From NCBI RefSeq assembly GCF_016758195.1, contig NZ_QYAC01000003.1, positions 62,001-126,000 on the forward strand: a stretch of DNA of 64,000 nucleotides, given 5' to 3'. Source of the DNA: Leucobacter chromiireducens subsp. solipictus (GTDB lineage Bacteria; Actinomycetota; Actinomycetes; Actinomycetales; Microbacteriaceae). The notes below the pieces were generated by a model. That model saw only the letters and a list, made by a program, of their open reading frames with translations. It did not search any database and had not been told where the DNA came from. Shown piece by piece: positions 52,682 through 61,304 of the stretch (positions are counted from its first letter, which is position 1; every line of letters begins with the position of its first letter). The translations under genes and the position numbers were made by a program.

Positions 52682-53323
52682 ATGACTCGCCACCGTCCGC
52701 TCGCCGCTCTCTCCCTGCTTGCGGCGCTGCTGCCGCTCTCGGCCTGCAGTCCGCTGTCGCTCCCCGCGCCCCAATCGGACGGGCCGAGCCCCGAAGCGCG
52801 GATCGCCCAGGAGGCGGGGGTTGTGGTCGAACCCGGGCACGCGCGCTGCGACTTCACTAACGTCCCCTCGGGAGAGGCCGGCCAGGGGACAAGCAGCGGC
52901 GAATTCGGCACGCTCGATTCGGCCGAGGTGCGGGAGACCGCGGACGCCTACGAGGTCACCTTCACGGGCGAGTTCCTCGATCCGGCGCTGGTGACGCCCA
53001 CCGCCCGGGTGAACTTTCGGCTGGTGCTGACCGAGCCCGACACCGCTCCCGTGATGCTGTTCACCGAGTACGCGCAGGGCGCGCTCACCACCACCGGGAC
53101 CGTCGCCGTGGGTATGGCGTTCGCGCAGGAGACGGCCGCGGAGCTGACGCCGGGCGCCTTCACCGCGAGCTACGCCAAGAGCTCTCCGGACCTCGCGGGC
53201 TTCGCGCCCGAAACCTGGCGTGCGGGCGTGGAGTACACGAGCGGGGAGCCCAGGGTGGACCCGGTGATTCGCTCGTGCGGGGACGGTCGGGACTGGGAGT
53301 GGCAGCCGCTCGCGGGGGAGTAG
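52682..53323 (+). CDS. Predicted lipoprotein, 213 residues
   Basis: ATG 52682 is preferred over 52673 because GGGAG precedes it. The signal peptide ends in LPLSAC. The mature part has a beta-rich pattern (YEVTFTGEFLDPALV, VNFRLVLTEP) and two Cys (CDF near 60 and RSCGDG near the end) that may pair. No motif recognised. It follows the nucleotidyltransferase-like gene by eight bases. Confidence 0.72.
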   Translation: MTRHRPLAALSLLAALLPLSACSPLSLPAPQSDGPSPEARIAQEAGVVVEPGHARCDFTNVPSGEAGQGTSSGEFGTLDSAEVRETADAYEVTFTGEFLDPALVTPTARVNFRLVLTEPDTAPVMLFTEYAQGALTTTGTVAVGMAFAQETAAELTPGAFTASYAKSSPDLAGFAPETWRAGVEYTSGEPRVDPVIRSCGDGRDWEWQPLAGE

Positions 53324-53827
53324 GGAGCCCGCGGTTCGCCGCGCCGGAGGACCTGGTAGGCACAGCTCTGGGCGCGGCCGGATCAGGCGGGCGTTGCGCT
53401 GAGTGAAGCGTTCGTCCTGCATGGTCCGCATCGCTGTTCGAAGCGATCGTCGCGGTCGCCGGTGCCCGTTATCGGAATAGGGATGGGGATCCAGTCGCAG
53501 CGTGGGCGTCATACGGCGGCGCGGCCGGTGTCCGAGGTTTCGTGCCCGCGAGGGAGGCGTGGGCAACAAATGCCTGATGAGGCATGCCGAGGAGGGCGTT
53601 GCCGAGACCCTCGAACGCGGCCGAGGCGCACAGCGCAAACACCGAGGTGTCGGCGTGGTCTGGGCTCACACAGCCGCCGTGCGGATCAATCACCGGAACT
53701 CCCCGTCTGCTGCGGTGCGAGAACACGGCGGTAGCCGCGGCCGACGCGCGAGCAACGGTTGTCCTGGAGAGGAGCTGGGTGTGGGGATGAGGTGACACCG
53801 CAGGTGCACGTCGTCTAATGTTGGATT
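53324..53827. other. Intergenic region before surface protein gene
   Basis: No convincing gene on either strand. A small hairpin TGCC-TGATGA-GGCA lies near 53572-53585. A leftward protein-like stretch (about 53560-53660, with LGNALLGMPHQAF) lacks start and support and may be a gene relic. Confidence 0.4.
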
Positions 53828-55630
53828 GTGAACAAATTACACCACCGTCTTCGATCCGACAGCGTTGCGGATCCGCTCTCGCCCCGATCGTCGCGCCCCG
53901 CGCGCCGTCGCACCCTCGGCCTCGCGCTTGCGGCCACGCTGGCCCTCGGCGGTACCGGGCTCGCCACGGCAAGCGCCGCCCACGCGACTCCGCTCCCGCA
54001 GCAGACCGAGCCGGGCACCCCCAGCGCCGAAGTCGCGGCAGGGGTCGTGACGCACACGGAACTCATCGTCCAGTCGACCCCGAGCCGAGTGGGGCAGTAT
54101 CTCGTTGCCGCGGCACTCGTCTCCCTCGACGGCCCCGCACTGCTCAACGGCGAAGCGCTGGTCTTTGAGCTCGATGGCGTCGTAGTCGGGCAGAGCCCGC
54201 TGTTGTATTTCGGATCCGGGAAGTACGGCACGCTCGTTCCGCTCATCTTTTCGCCCGGGGCGGGGTCTCATGAATTGGTGGCACGGTTCGCGGGAACGGG
54301 CGACGCCCTCGCCTCAGCGAGTGATCCGGCGGTGTTCAGCGTCGCGCAGATCAGCACGCTGACGGAGATCACCAGCGCGCCCATCTCGGGCACCATCGAT
54401 GCCCCGATCGACGTCTCCGCGCGGGTGAGCGCCGACCAGCCACCCCCCAATCTGGAGGGGCTCGACGGAACAGCGGCGCTGCTCGCAAACGGCTCGCCGG
54501 TGATGACGCTCGAACTTGCGGCCGACGGCTCGGTGCGGTTCGACGATGTGCTCGTACCGTGGGGCACCACCACCCTCAGCGTTGCCTACCTGGGGGATAC
54601 CCGCGGTAACTACGCGCCTTCCTCCTCGGCGTTTTCGCCGTTCGCGGGTGAGGTGATCGACACCACCACCGCGCTCTCACTCTCCGCCCCGCAGATCCGC
54701 GCGGACGGTGCCGTCGCGCTGACGGCGACGGTGCAGTCGGCGGATGGCGCAACGGCTCCGCGCGGCACCGTCGAGTTCCAGGTTGACGGCGAGGTGGTGC
54801 GCACCGCTCAGCTGGGCACGGACGCCGACACGGCGCCGGGCACGGCTCTCGCGGTGTCCACGTTGAACCCCGCGGAACTCATGCTCGGTGAGCACGAACT
54901 GACCGCGCGGTTGGTGCCAGCGGACGGCTTTGCGGGCTCCTCGAGCACTGCAGCCGCATTGCGGATCCTGGGGGTGGAAACGGTCCTCACCCCTCATGCC
55001 ACGGAAGTGCGTGGCACTCCGACGCGGCCCGCGCAGGTGGACGTGACGGCGCAGATCGTCGACGGCGGAACTGACGACGGTGGATCCGGCGACGGCGAAC
55101 CAGGTCACGGTGAACCAGGTCACGGCGAACCAGGCGACGGTGGATCCGGCGACGGCGACGAAACCGGGTCCGCAGTGGCGGCGCACCGTTCCGACGCGCC
55201 GATCGATCTTCCCGCTGGCACGGTCCAGGCGTACCTGGGAGCGAAGCCGCTCGGTGATCCCGTGTCCCTCGAGGACGGAACGGGAACGGTGATCCTTGCC
55301 GGCCTCCCCGTCGGCGCACACGAGGTCGAGCTGCGTTTTGCCCCCGGATCCCCGCAACTGTTGCGGAGCGCCGCGACCGTTGCGGTCACCGTGACCGCGG
55401 ACACTCATCCGGATGATGGCGGCACGCCCGATGACGGCAGGCCGGATGATGGCGGCACGCCCGACGGCTCGACCCAGCCGAAACCCCACGCGAAGCCCGG
55501 CCAGGCCACCGCGCACCCGGGGGCGCTCGCCACGACCGGTGGCGCGGCAGTCACGCCGCTCCTGCTCGGAGGGCTCGCGCTTCTTGGCGGGTCCGCCGCG
55601 CTGATCATGTCCGCGCGGCGCCGGAGCTAG
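53828..55630 (+). CDS. Cell-surface protein with Ig-like repeats and LATTG sorting signal
   Basis: The 600-residue protein starts at GTG 53828. It has an Arg-rich N-terminus and a signal peptide (about 28-52). Two or three bacterial Ig-like modules follow (TALSLSAPQIRADGAVALTATV is typical), then an acidic Gly/Glu/His repeat (about 418-445) and a Pro/Asp linker. The C-terminus has LATTGG, a hydrophobic helix and the basic end SARRRS, the layout of a sortase substrate with LAxTG in place of LPxTG. No sortase gene is in the window. It is probably anchored on the cell wall; binding partner unknown. Confidence 0.8.
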   Translation: MNKLHHRLRSDSVADPLSPRSSRPARRRTLGLALAATLALGGTGLATASAAHATPLPQQTEPGTPSAEVAAGVVTHTELIVQSTPSRVGQYLVAAALVSLDGPALLNGEALVFELDGVVVGQSPLLYFGSGKYGTLVPLIFSPGAGSHELVARFAGTGDALASASDPAVFSVAQISTLTEITSAPISGTIDAPIDVSARVSADQPPPNLEGLDGTAALLANGSPVMTLELAADGSVRFDDVLVPWGTTTLSVAYLGDTRGNYAPSSSAFSPFAGEVIDTTTALSLSAPQIRADGAVALTATVQSADGATAPRGTVEFQVDGEVVRTAQLGTDADTAPGTALAVSTLNPAELMLGEHELTARLVPADGFAGSSSTAAALRILGVETVLTPHATEVRGTPTRPAQVDVTAQIVDGGTDDGGSGDGEPGHGEPGHGEPGDGGSGDGDETGSAVAAHRSDAPIDLPAGTVQAYLGAKPLGDPVSLEDGTGTVILAGLPVGAHEVELRFAPGSPQLLRSAATVAVTVTADTHPDDGGTPDDGRPDDGGTPDGSTQPKPHAKPGQATAHPGALATTGGAAVTPLLLGGLALLGGSAALIMSARRRS

Positions 55631-55844
55631 CCCACCGTGTTCCGCGACCGCCGCTGCGCTGCGAACCCGGAGTCTCCGTCCGCGAGAGACTCGGCCGGTC
55701 GCAGGGGCGGCCGCGGAACGCTGGATCCTCGACCTTCCGATACTGCATTCTCGCGATTGCCCGCCTTCCGGATCGGCGCGGTTGCGATACTGGATCGCGA
55801 GATGCCGGGCCCGTGTGGTGCTCCCGCGTCGCGAGGAGGAGACC

Positions 55845-56261
55845 GTGCAGTTCACCGCGTACCTGGCCGGCGGCAAGGCAGACGGGCCACCCGGGCCCGC
55901 GCGGATCGCACGGTTACTCGGCCCCGCGATGCCCGCCTGGGAATTGCTGCTGCAGGGGTGCGCGGAACTCGAGCCGGTCGCCCAAGCGTCCTGGAAGTAC
56001 TACGCGGATGGCGGTTGGCTCTGCCGCGTGCAGCGCGGCACGAAGACCCTCGCCTGGCTTGCGCTTCGCGAGGGATACGCCACGGCCACCTGCTATTTTG
56101 CGGAACGCCACCGGGACCCGATCACGGAAATCCCGGGGTGCGCGTGGGTCGCAGAGGTCCCCATGATCGGACGTATGCTCCCCGTCCAGCTCGAACTGCG
56201 CACCGCTGCCGACGCGGGGCTTGCGCTCGAGCTGCTGCGCGCGAAAGGAACCTGGCGGTAG
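55845..56261 (+). CDS. DUF3788-like protein
   Basis: GTG 55845 is preceded by GAGGAGGAGACC, a strong ribosome site. The 138-residue product has MPAWELLLQG, ASWKYYADGGWLCRVQRGTKTLAWLALREGYATATCYF and a closing ELRTAADAGLALELL. This pattern fits DUF3788 family proteins. Function unknown. It precedes a TetR gene by 66 bases. Confidence 0.68.
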   Translation: MQFTAYLAGGKADGPPGPARIARLLGPAMPAWELLLQGCAELEPVAQASWKYYADGGWLCRVQRGTKTLAWLALREGYATATCYFAERHRDPITEIPGCAWVAEVPMIGRMLPVQLELRTAADAGLALELLRAKGTWR

Positions 56262-56327
56262 CACGGCGGTGGAGCCCACTCGGGAGTCGCCCACTCCACG
56301 GGTGGGCCTCGACCGGAAGGCACGACC

Positions 56328-56972
56328 GTGCCTGAGGGCCTGCGCGAGCGAAAACGACGACGGACACACGAGCAGCTCGAGACCGCCGCCGTCACCATGG
56401 CGGTCGCGAACGGCGCGGACACGGTCACTGTTGACCGGGTGTGCGAGGCGGCCATGGTGTCGCGGAGTACCTTCTTCAATTACTTCGCCTCGCTTGACCG
56501 GGCAATCTACGGTGGCCCGTTGTCCTTCGACCCCTCGGGTGCAGCGCGCGTGCTGCACGCCCACCCGAGTGACCTTGTGCTCGCGACGATCCGGATCCTG
56601 CACGAGTCGGTGTCCGGTCCGGAGCCCGCCGCTCTTCGCCCACACCGCGTCACACTGTTCATCCGTGAAGCGGGTGCGATCCGGCCCGTCTCACCCACGC
56701 ACGCAGAAAGCCGTGATCGGCTGATCAGCATCCTGGTCGAGTGGCTTGAAACGCGCCCGGATCACGCCCGATTGCCCGATCAGCCACCCGAGCACGAGGC
56801 GGAACTGACGATCGCGCTCGCGCTTGCGGTGGCCGCCGAGGTGTTTCCCGACACGGGGCGCACCGACGGTGATCTCGCGTCGTACACCGCTGCCCGCGCT
56901 CGGCTTGCGGCGATCATCACGGAGCCCGGCGCGGGCTCAGCCCCGCCGGCCCGGGTCCCGCGTGAATCGTGA
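56328..56972 (+). CDS. TetR-family transcriptional regulator
   Basis: The 214-residue protein starts at GTG 56328. The N-terminal HTH includes RKRRRTHEQLETAAVTM and DRVCEAAMVSRSTFFNYF. The C-terminal domain is helical and not recognisable. Its target may be the neighbouring DUF3788-like gene or a distant one. No clear operator was seen. Confidence 0.82.
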   Translation: MPEGLRERKRRRTHEQLETAAVTMAVANGADTVTVDRVCEAAMVSRSTFFNYFASLDRAIYGGPLSFDPSGAARVLHAHPSDLVLATIRILHESVSGPEPAALRPHRVTLFIREAGAIRPVSPTHAESRDRLISILVEWLETRPDHARLPDQPPEHEAELTIALALAVAAEVFPDTGRTDGDLASYTAARARLAAIITEPGAGSAPPARVPRES

Positions 56973-56999
56973 GGTTCGTGTGCTCGGTGACGGCGTGGT

Positions 57000-57407
57000 T
57001 CACAGGCGCGCGGCGAGCCGGTCGAGACGGCGTGCGGGCACCGGGCGCATCGCGCGGTGCAGCGCCCGCAACAGGGGCCCCGAGTGCCGGATGGTGTGCG
57101 TCACCAGGGTGGCTGGCCCGTCGGGGAGCGCCGCGTCGCGGAGCCGCCACTCGCCGGTCTCGGCACCGCCGGCGACCGTGAGGGTCCACACGATGCGCTC
57201 CGCGCCGATCTCGGCATAGCGGAGGGTGGCGGGCCCCGGAACTCGCGTGGCGACACGATACACGCGGCCCGTTGTCGCGACGCGATCCGGCGCGGTCACA
57301 CTCCGCAGCGCGGGGTTCCACTCCGCCAGCTCGGCGATGTTCGTGAGGACCGCGGCGACCCGCGCGCGGGGTGCCAGCATCATCCGAAATGCGGTGTACT
57401 CGGCCAT
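57000..57407 (-). CDS. SRPBCC-family protein
   Basis: The 135-residue protein starts at ATG 57407 behind GGGAGC. The sequence AEYTAFRMMLAPRARVAAVL, AEWNPALRSV and a late HSGPLLRALHRAMRP fit the START-like SRPBCC fold with a hydrophobic ligand cavity. A polyketide-cyclase or lipid-binding role is usual but substrate cannot be named. It converges with the TetR gene. Confidence 0.72.
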   Translation of the reverse strand: MAEYTAFRMMLAPRARVAAVLTNIAELAEWNPALRSVTAPDRVATTGRVYRVATRVPGPATLRYAEIGAERIVWTLTVAGGAETGEWRLRDAALPDGPATLVTHTIRHSGPLLRALHRAMRPVPARRLDRLAARL

Positions 57408-57507
57408 GCGACGCTCCCGTCGTGACGCCCTCACGGCGCGCCGCCGGGTGCCGCGCGCTCGTGCCCCGCAGCCACAGCGTACCCCGCCGCCGGGCCGCAG
57501 CACAGGT

Positions 57508-57897
57508 TCAGGAGACTTCGGAGTCGTCCTGATCCGGCACGATCTGCTGCAGGATCGTGGCGTGGCGCAGCAGGAACGCACGCTCGTCAAACTTCTTGCG
57601 GCGCAGCCAGGAGGTGACCTCCGAATTGTGCTTGCTCGCGTTACACGAGGCGCAGGCGGGAACGACGTTGCCGATCGTGTAGCGGCCCCCGCGAGATATG
57701 GGCTGCACGCAATCCCGCTGCAGGGCGGGGCCGGTGCCCTGACAATAGGCGCAGCACCCCCACGCGTCGAGCAGAATTGCCCACTGCTCATCCGTCAGAT
57801 CGTTGTCGACCCGAGACAGCCGCGTGCGGCGGCGGCGCGCATAGCGGGCGCGGGTGGCCGCGGACTGGGTGGCGGAGTTGCGGCGACGTGGTGGCAC
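57508..57897 (-). CDS. HNH endonuclease-like protein
   Basis: The 129-residue protein starts at GTG 57897 behind GAGGGG. The central zinc finger has CAYCQG and CASCNASKH, and QPISRGGRYTIGNVVPAC sits between them, the HNH/ββα-metal layout. The usual catalytic His (in DHxxP) is replaced by Cys: the sequence is RDCVQPIS. The N-terminal 40 residues are very Arg-rich. Activity is therefore uncertain; the protein may be a DNA-binding relative. From memory, similar His-to-Cys versions occur in related actinobacteria. Confidence 0.75.
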   Translation of the reverse strand: MPPRRRNSATQSAATRARYARRRRTRLSRVDNDLTDEQWAILLDAWGCCAYCQGTGPALQRDCVQPISRGGRYTIGNVVPACASCNASKHNSEVTSWLRRKKFDERAFLLRHATILQQIVPDQDDSEVS

Positions 57898-58028
57898 CCC
57901 CTCACTCTGGCACGAGACCTGGCTCTTGTCAGATCGCCGAACCGGTGTCACCATTACTCTCACCAGGGATGGGTGCCGCTGCGGCCCAACGCCGCATCGC
58001 TCGTCCCGCGAGGCGAGGGAGCCGGGAC

Positions 58029-59255
58029 ATGCACACCCGCATCATCACTCGACAGCGGTGCCGGATCAGGCGCCGGGCGGCGCTCGCCGCCGTGGGACTC
58101 GCGCTGGGTGGGGTGGCGCTGAGTGGCTGCGCCGGTGGCGCCGCTGGCGGATCGGGCGATCCGGCCGTCGACGAATCGGCCGCGCGTCCGAGCATGATCC
58201 AGCGCCCCGAAGCCCCCGCGGGGGCGCTCCCTGAGGAACTGCAGCGCGCCCTGGACGCGGCGCTCGACCAGACACGGGCTCGGTATGGCGTGCCCGGTGC
58301 CGCCGCCGGGGTGTGGATCCCGGACGAGGGGTCCTGGACCACGGCGGTGGGGGTCGCGGACGCCGAGCGCGACACCGCGGTGACCGAGGACATGAGCTGG
58401 CCGATCCGCAGCATCACGAAGTCCTACACCGTGACGCTGCTGCTCCAGCTCGCGGACGAGGGGGCGCTCAGCCTCGACGACACCCTCGACCAATACGTGG
58501 ATGGGGTCACCCACGGCGACGAGATCACCCTGCTGCAGCTCGCCAACATGTCGAGTGGGATCGCCGACTACGTGACCGAGGCGTTCATGACCAGGTTCGC
58601 GGCGGATCCCGCGCACGTGTACTCGCTCGCCGAGCTCAACGCCGGGGTCGTGGGCCAGCCCGCGCAATTCGCGCCGGGGACCGAGTTTGTGTACACGAAC
58701 GCCAACACGAACCTGCTGGGGGCAGTGATCGAACAGGTCACCGGGCAACCCTACGCGGACGTGTTGCAGGATCGCATCCTGGACCCGCTCGAACAGCGCG
58801 ACACCCACTACATCACCGACGTGGCCAAGTGGACGGCGCCACACCCCGTGGGGTACCAGCCCGACCCCGACACGGGGGAACTCGCGCCCCAGGACCAAAA
58901 CCCGTCAATCCTCGGGGCGGCGGGCGCACTGTTCTCCACGCTCGACGACGGGCGGGTGTGGGCCGAGACCCTGGGATCCGGCGCGCTTGTCACATCCGAG
59001 ACGCAGGCGCTACGGGAGATCGGGCACCAGATCGAGAAGCCGCCCTACGACCTCTACGCCGTGGGCATGGGTGAGACGGACGGCTGGCTGGGGCACAACG
59101 GCGAGGGGATCGGCTTTACCGCGGCGACCTTCCACGACCCCGGGTCCGGGGCAAGCATCGTGGTGTACATGAACGCGTCGAATCTGCCGGACCACGCGCA
59201 CCCTGCGGATCAGGCGTTCCGGGCGCTCGCCGCCGTGGTCCGCGATCGAGGGTGA
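58029..59255 (+). CDS. Serine hydrolase (beta-lactamase/DD-peptidase fold), lipoprotein
   Basis: The 408-residue protein starts at ATG 58029. The signal peptide ends in the lipobox ALSGC (Cys34). The class C beta-lactamase-like domain has SITK (S128, K131) as the SxxK motif, YTNAN as the YxN motif and HNGEG in the place of the third (KTG/HxG) motif. Such lipoproteins are usually DD-carboxypeptidase- or esterase-like. It is probably attached to the outer face of the membrane. Confidence 0.85.
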   Translation: MHTRIITRQRCRIRRRAALAAVGLALGGVALSGCAGGAAGGSGDPAVDESAARPSMIQRPEAPAGALPEELQRALDAALDQTRARYGVPGAAAGVWIPDEGSWTTAVGVADAERDTAVTEDMSWPIRSITKSYTVTLLLQLADEGALSLDDTLDQYVDGVTHGDEITLLQLANMSSGIADYVTEAFMTRFAADPAHVYSLAELNAGVVGQPAQFAPGTEFVYTNANTNLLGAVIEQVTGQPYADVLQDRILDPLEQRDTHYITDVAKWTAPHPVGYQPDPDTGELAPQDQNPSILGAAGALFSTLDDGRVWAETLGSGALVTSETQALREIGHQIEKPPYDLYAVGMGETDGWLGHNGEGIGFTAATFHDPGSGASIVVYMNASNLPDHAHPADQAFRALAAVVRDRG

Positions 59256-59263
59256 GGCGGCGC

Positions 59264-59373
59264 GCGGCTCACGAACGCGGCGGAGATTCACGAACGTGCA
59301 GGAGATTTTCTTGGGATTTGGGCCCGTGGCCCGTGGATCTCCGTGGTGTTGGTGAGCGTGCGCCGCGCGGTGC
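59264..59373. repeat. Palindromic repeat, copy A
   Basis: This 110-base unit starts nine bases after the serine hydrolase stop. It has two left copies of GGAGATT (the first followed by CACGAACG) and one right arm CCGTGGATCTCC. Copy B has the same length and differs at only a few positions. The unit may also terminate the hydrolase transcript. Confidence 0.8.
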
Positions 59374-59400
59374 CTCTCTCTGCCGCGGTGTGCCCCTCAC

Positions 59401-59510
59401 GCGGCTCACGAACGCGCAGGAGATTCACGAACGCGCAGGAGATTTTCTTGGGATTTAGGCCCGTAGCCCGTGAATCTCCGTGGTATTCGTGAGCGTGCGC
59501 CGCGCGGTGC
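59401..59510. repeat. Palindromic repeat, copy B
   Basis: This is the best-conserved copy. Left arm GGAGATTCACG pairs perfectly with right arm CGTGAATCTCC. A second GGAGATT in the left half could pair with the same right arm. The period from copy A is 137 bases. Confidence 0.85.
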
Positions 59511-59675
59511 TTGCGGGGGCAGCACTGGGACTAGATATGCCTGGCCTGGCTATGTCGGGTCTAACTGGGCTGGGTTGGGCTGGGTAGATCCGGGCGGCGC
59601 TGCGCTGAGTTGAGTGCACCCGGGGCCGAGCTGTGCCGCGCGTCCGGTGCTTGTCTCTGCCGCGGTGTGCTCCTC

Positions 59676-59780
59676 GCACGGTTCACGAACGCGCAGGAGA
59701 TTCACGAACGCGCAGGAGATTTTCTTGGGATTTGGGGCCGTGGCCCGTGGATCTCCGTGGTGTTGGTGGGTGGCGCGGCT
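59676..59780. repeat. Palindromic repeat, copy C
   Basis: It is close to copies A and B in the core. The leader TCTCTGCCGCGGTGTGC, also found before copy B, precedes it. The 59511-59675 gap to copy B holds no gene and contains TGGGCTGGGT-type simple sequence. Confidence 0.78.
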
Positions 59781-59907
59781 GGCTGGAGCGGCGGATCAGG
59801 TGCGGCGGATCAGGCGCGGCTGGAGACTGGCCCAGACCCCCGCGACGGGGGAGCGCGGAATGCCGAGCGCGCGGTGACGCCCGGCGGCGATGCGGGATAA
59901 TGGGCGC

Positions 59908-60546
59908 ATGACCTCCGCCTCGCGCCTCCCGCACCTGGTGCGGGGCGCGTGCGCGGCCGCGATCGCGACCTACGCGGCACTTTTTTCTCACGTCCTGGCG
60001 GGCGGCGCGATGCCGGCCCCGCTCGGCATCGTGGCCCCACTCCTGCTCTCGCTCCTCGTGTGCGTGCTGCTCGCGGGTCGTACCCTGTCGCTGACCCGGC
60101 TCTCGATCTCGGTCATGGCGAGCCAGGCCCTGTTCCACACGCTCTTCGTGCTGGGGGCCACCCCGTCGAGCGGTGGGGGCGTCCCGAGCGGCGGCCCGCA
60201 CCAGAACCACGGACAACTGGCACTCGCCCTCCCCGCGATCTCGGGTGAGACCGTGGAACTGATTCAGGGCAACACCGTAATGTGGGCGTCGCACGCGATC
60301 GGCGCAGCCGTCACCGTGCTGTTCCTGTACCGCGGTGAACGCACGATCCACCGCCTCCGCGCCCTCGCCGAGCGAATCGCCGCCTGGCTCGATCGGCGAC
60401 TTTCGGCGCCACTCCGCGTCGTGCCCGTGCCCCCGCCGGCCCGGGTGCAGCCCGCGCCCGCGCGTGGCTGGACCGTGCTCGCGCAACTGCGCGCCTCGGT
60501 GCTGATCCGGCGCGGCCCGCCCGTGTGCGCCGGGCTCGTTCACTGA
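59908..60546 (+). CDS. Integral membrane protein near copper genes
   Basis: The 212-residue protein starts at ATG 59908, with four hydrophobic segments (about 10-33, 36-57, 66-86 and 124-145). A Gly/His loop (SGGGVPSGGPHQNHGQ, about 88-103) and a basic C-terminal tail with RLRALAERIAAWLDRR follow. It precedes the PCu(A)C and PepSY genes. A part in copper handling is inferred from position and the His-containing loop. Confidence 0.7.
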   Translation: MTSASRLPHLVRGACAAAIATYAALFSHVLAGGAMPAPLGIVAPLLLSLLVCVLLAGRTLSLTRLSISVMASQALFHTLFVLGATPSSGGGVPSGGPHQNHGQLALALPAISGETVELIQGNTVMWASHAIGAAVTVLFLYRGERTIHRLRALAERIAAWLDRRLSAPLRVVPVPPPARVQPAPARGWTVLAQLRASVLIRRGPPVCAGLVH

Positions 60547-60708
60547 TTCCATCCGTGTCATCGCGTTGGCCCGGGTGGAAGACGCGCGCCTGCCCTCCTT
60601 CAGCATCCCTATTTTTTGGCCGCCGCGGCATGCCCGCGGCGGGGCGTCGGCCTGCGCGGATACACTCCGCCGAGCCGCACGCACGACTGCCTGAAAGGCG
60701 TTCACGCA

Positions 60709-61296
60709 ATGAAACACATGACATCACGCACCGTCCCCCTGACCGCCGCGCTCGGCGTCGCGCTGCTCGCGCTCACCGGCTGCGCCTCGAGCGCGGGATC
60801 GAGCGCCGCCGGCGACACCGTCGCCGTGGAGCGCGCGGCACACGCGGTCACCCTGAGCGACGCGTGGATCAAATCCGCCGACGCCGGGGAGATGACCGGC
60901 GCGTTTGGTGCGCTCCAGAACACGACGTCCACCGACGTGACCGTCGTGTCGGTCCGCTCCGCGGGGGCCACCATGATCGAACTGCACGAGACCGTGCCGA
61001 ACGAGTCCGGCCAGATGGTGATGCGGGAGGTCGAGGGCGGCTTTGTGATCCCCGCGAACGGTCGCTTCGACCTGGAACCGGGCGGCAACCACATCATGCT
61101 GATGGACTTGCCCGAAGCGCTCACCGCGGGTGAGGAACTGCGCCTCACCCTGGAGTTCGCGGACGGCTCGACGTCCGAGGTGAACGCGCTGGTGAAGGAC
61201 TACACGGGCGCGAACGAGAGCTACGAGAGCGGCGGTGGCGACGCCACCGCCGGCGAGCACGGCGATGCCACGGCCGGCGAGCACGGCGAGCACTGA
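60709..61296 (+). CDS. PCu(A)C-type copper chaperone lipoprotein
   Basis: The 195-residue protein has a signal peptide with the lipobox ALTGC (Cys25). The PCu(A)C metal site is present: H93 in ELHETV, Met103/105 in QMVMREV and H128, M130/132 in NHIMLMDL, matching the H-M-H-M pattern that binds Cu(I). The C-terminus repeats DATAGEHG twice and ends GEH, adding a His-rich tail. The family delivers copper to the CuA centre of cytochrome oxidase or to export. The next gene follows by eight bases. Confidence 0.9.
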   Translation: MKHMTSRTVPLTAALGVALLALTGCASSAGSSAAGDTVAVERAAHAVTLSDAWIKSADAGEMTGAFGALQNTTSTDVTVVSVRSAGATMIELHETVPNESGQMVMREVEGGFVIPANGRFDLEPGGNHIMLMDLPEALTAGEELRLTLEFADGSTSEVNALVKDYTGANESYESGGGDATAGEHGDATAGEHGEH

Positions 61297-61304
61297 GTCG
61301 CGCC

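Noticed and set aside
59610-59900. Small genes within the palindromic repeats
   Set aside because: These short frames translate the repeat itself and change frame between copies. No conserved protein is evident.
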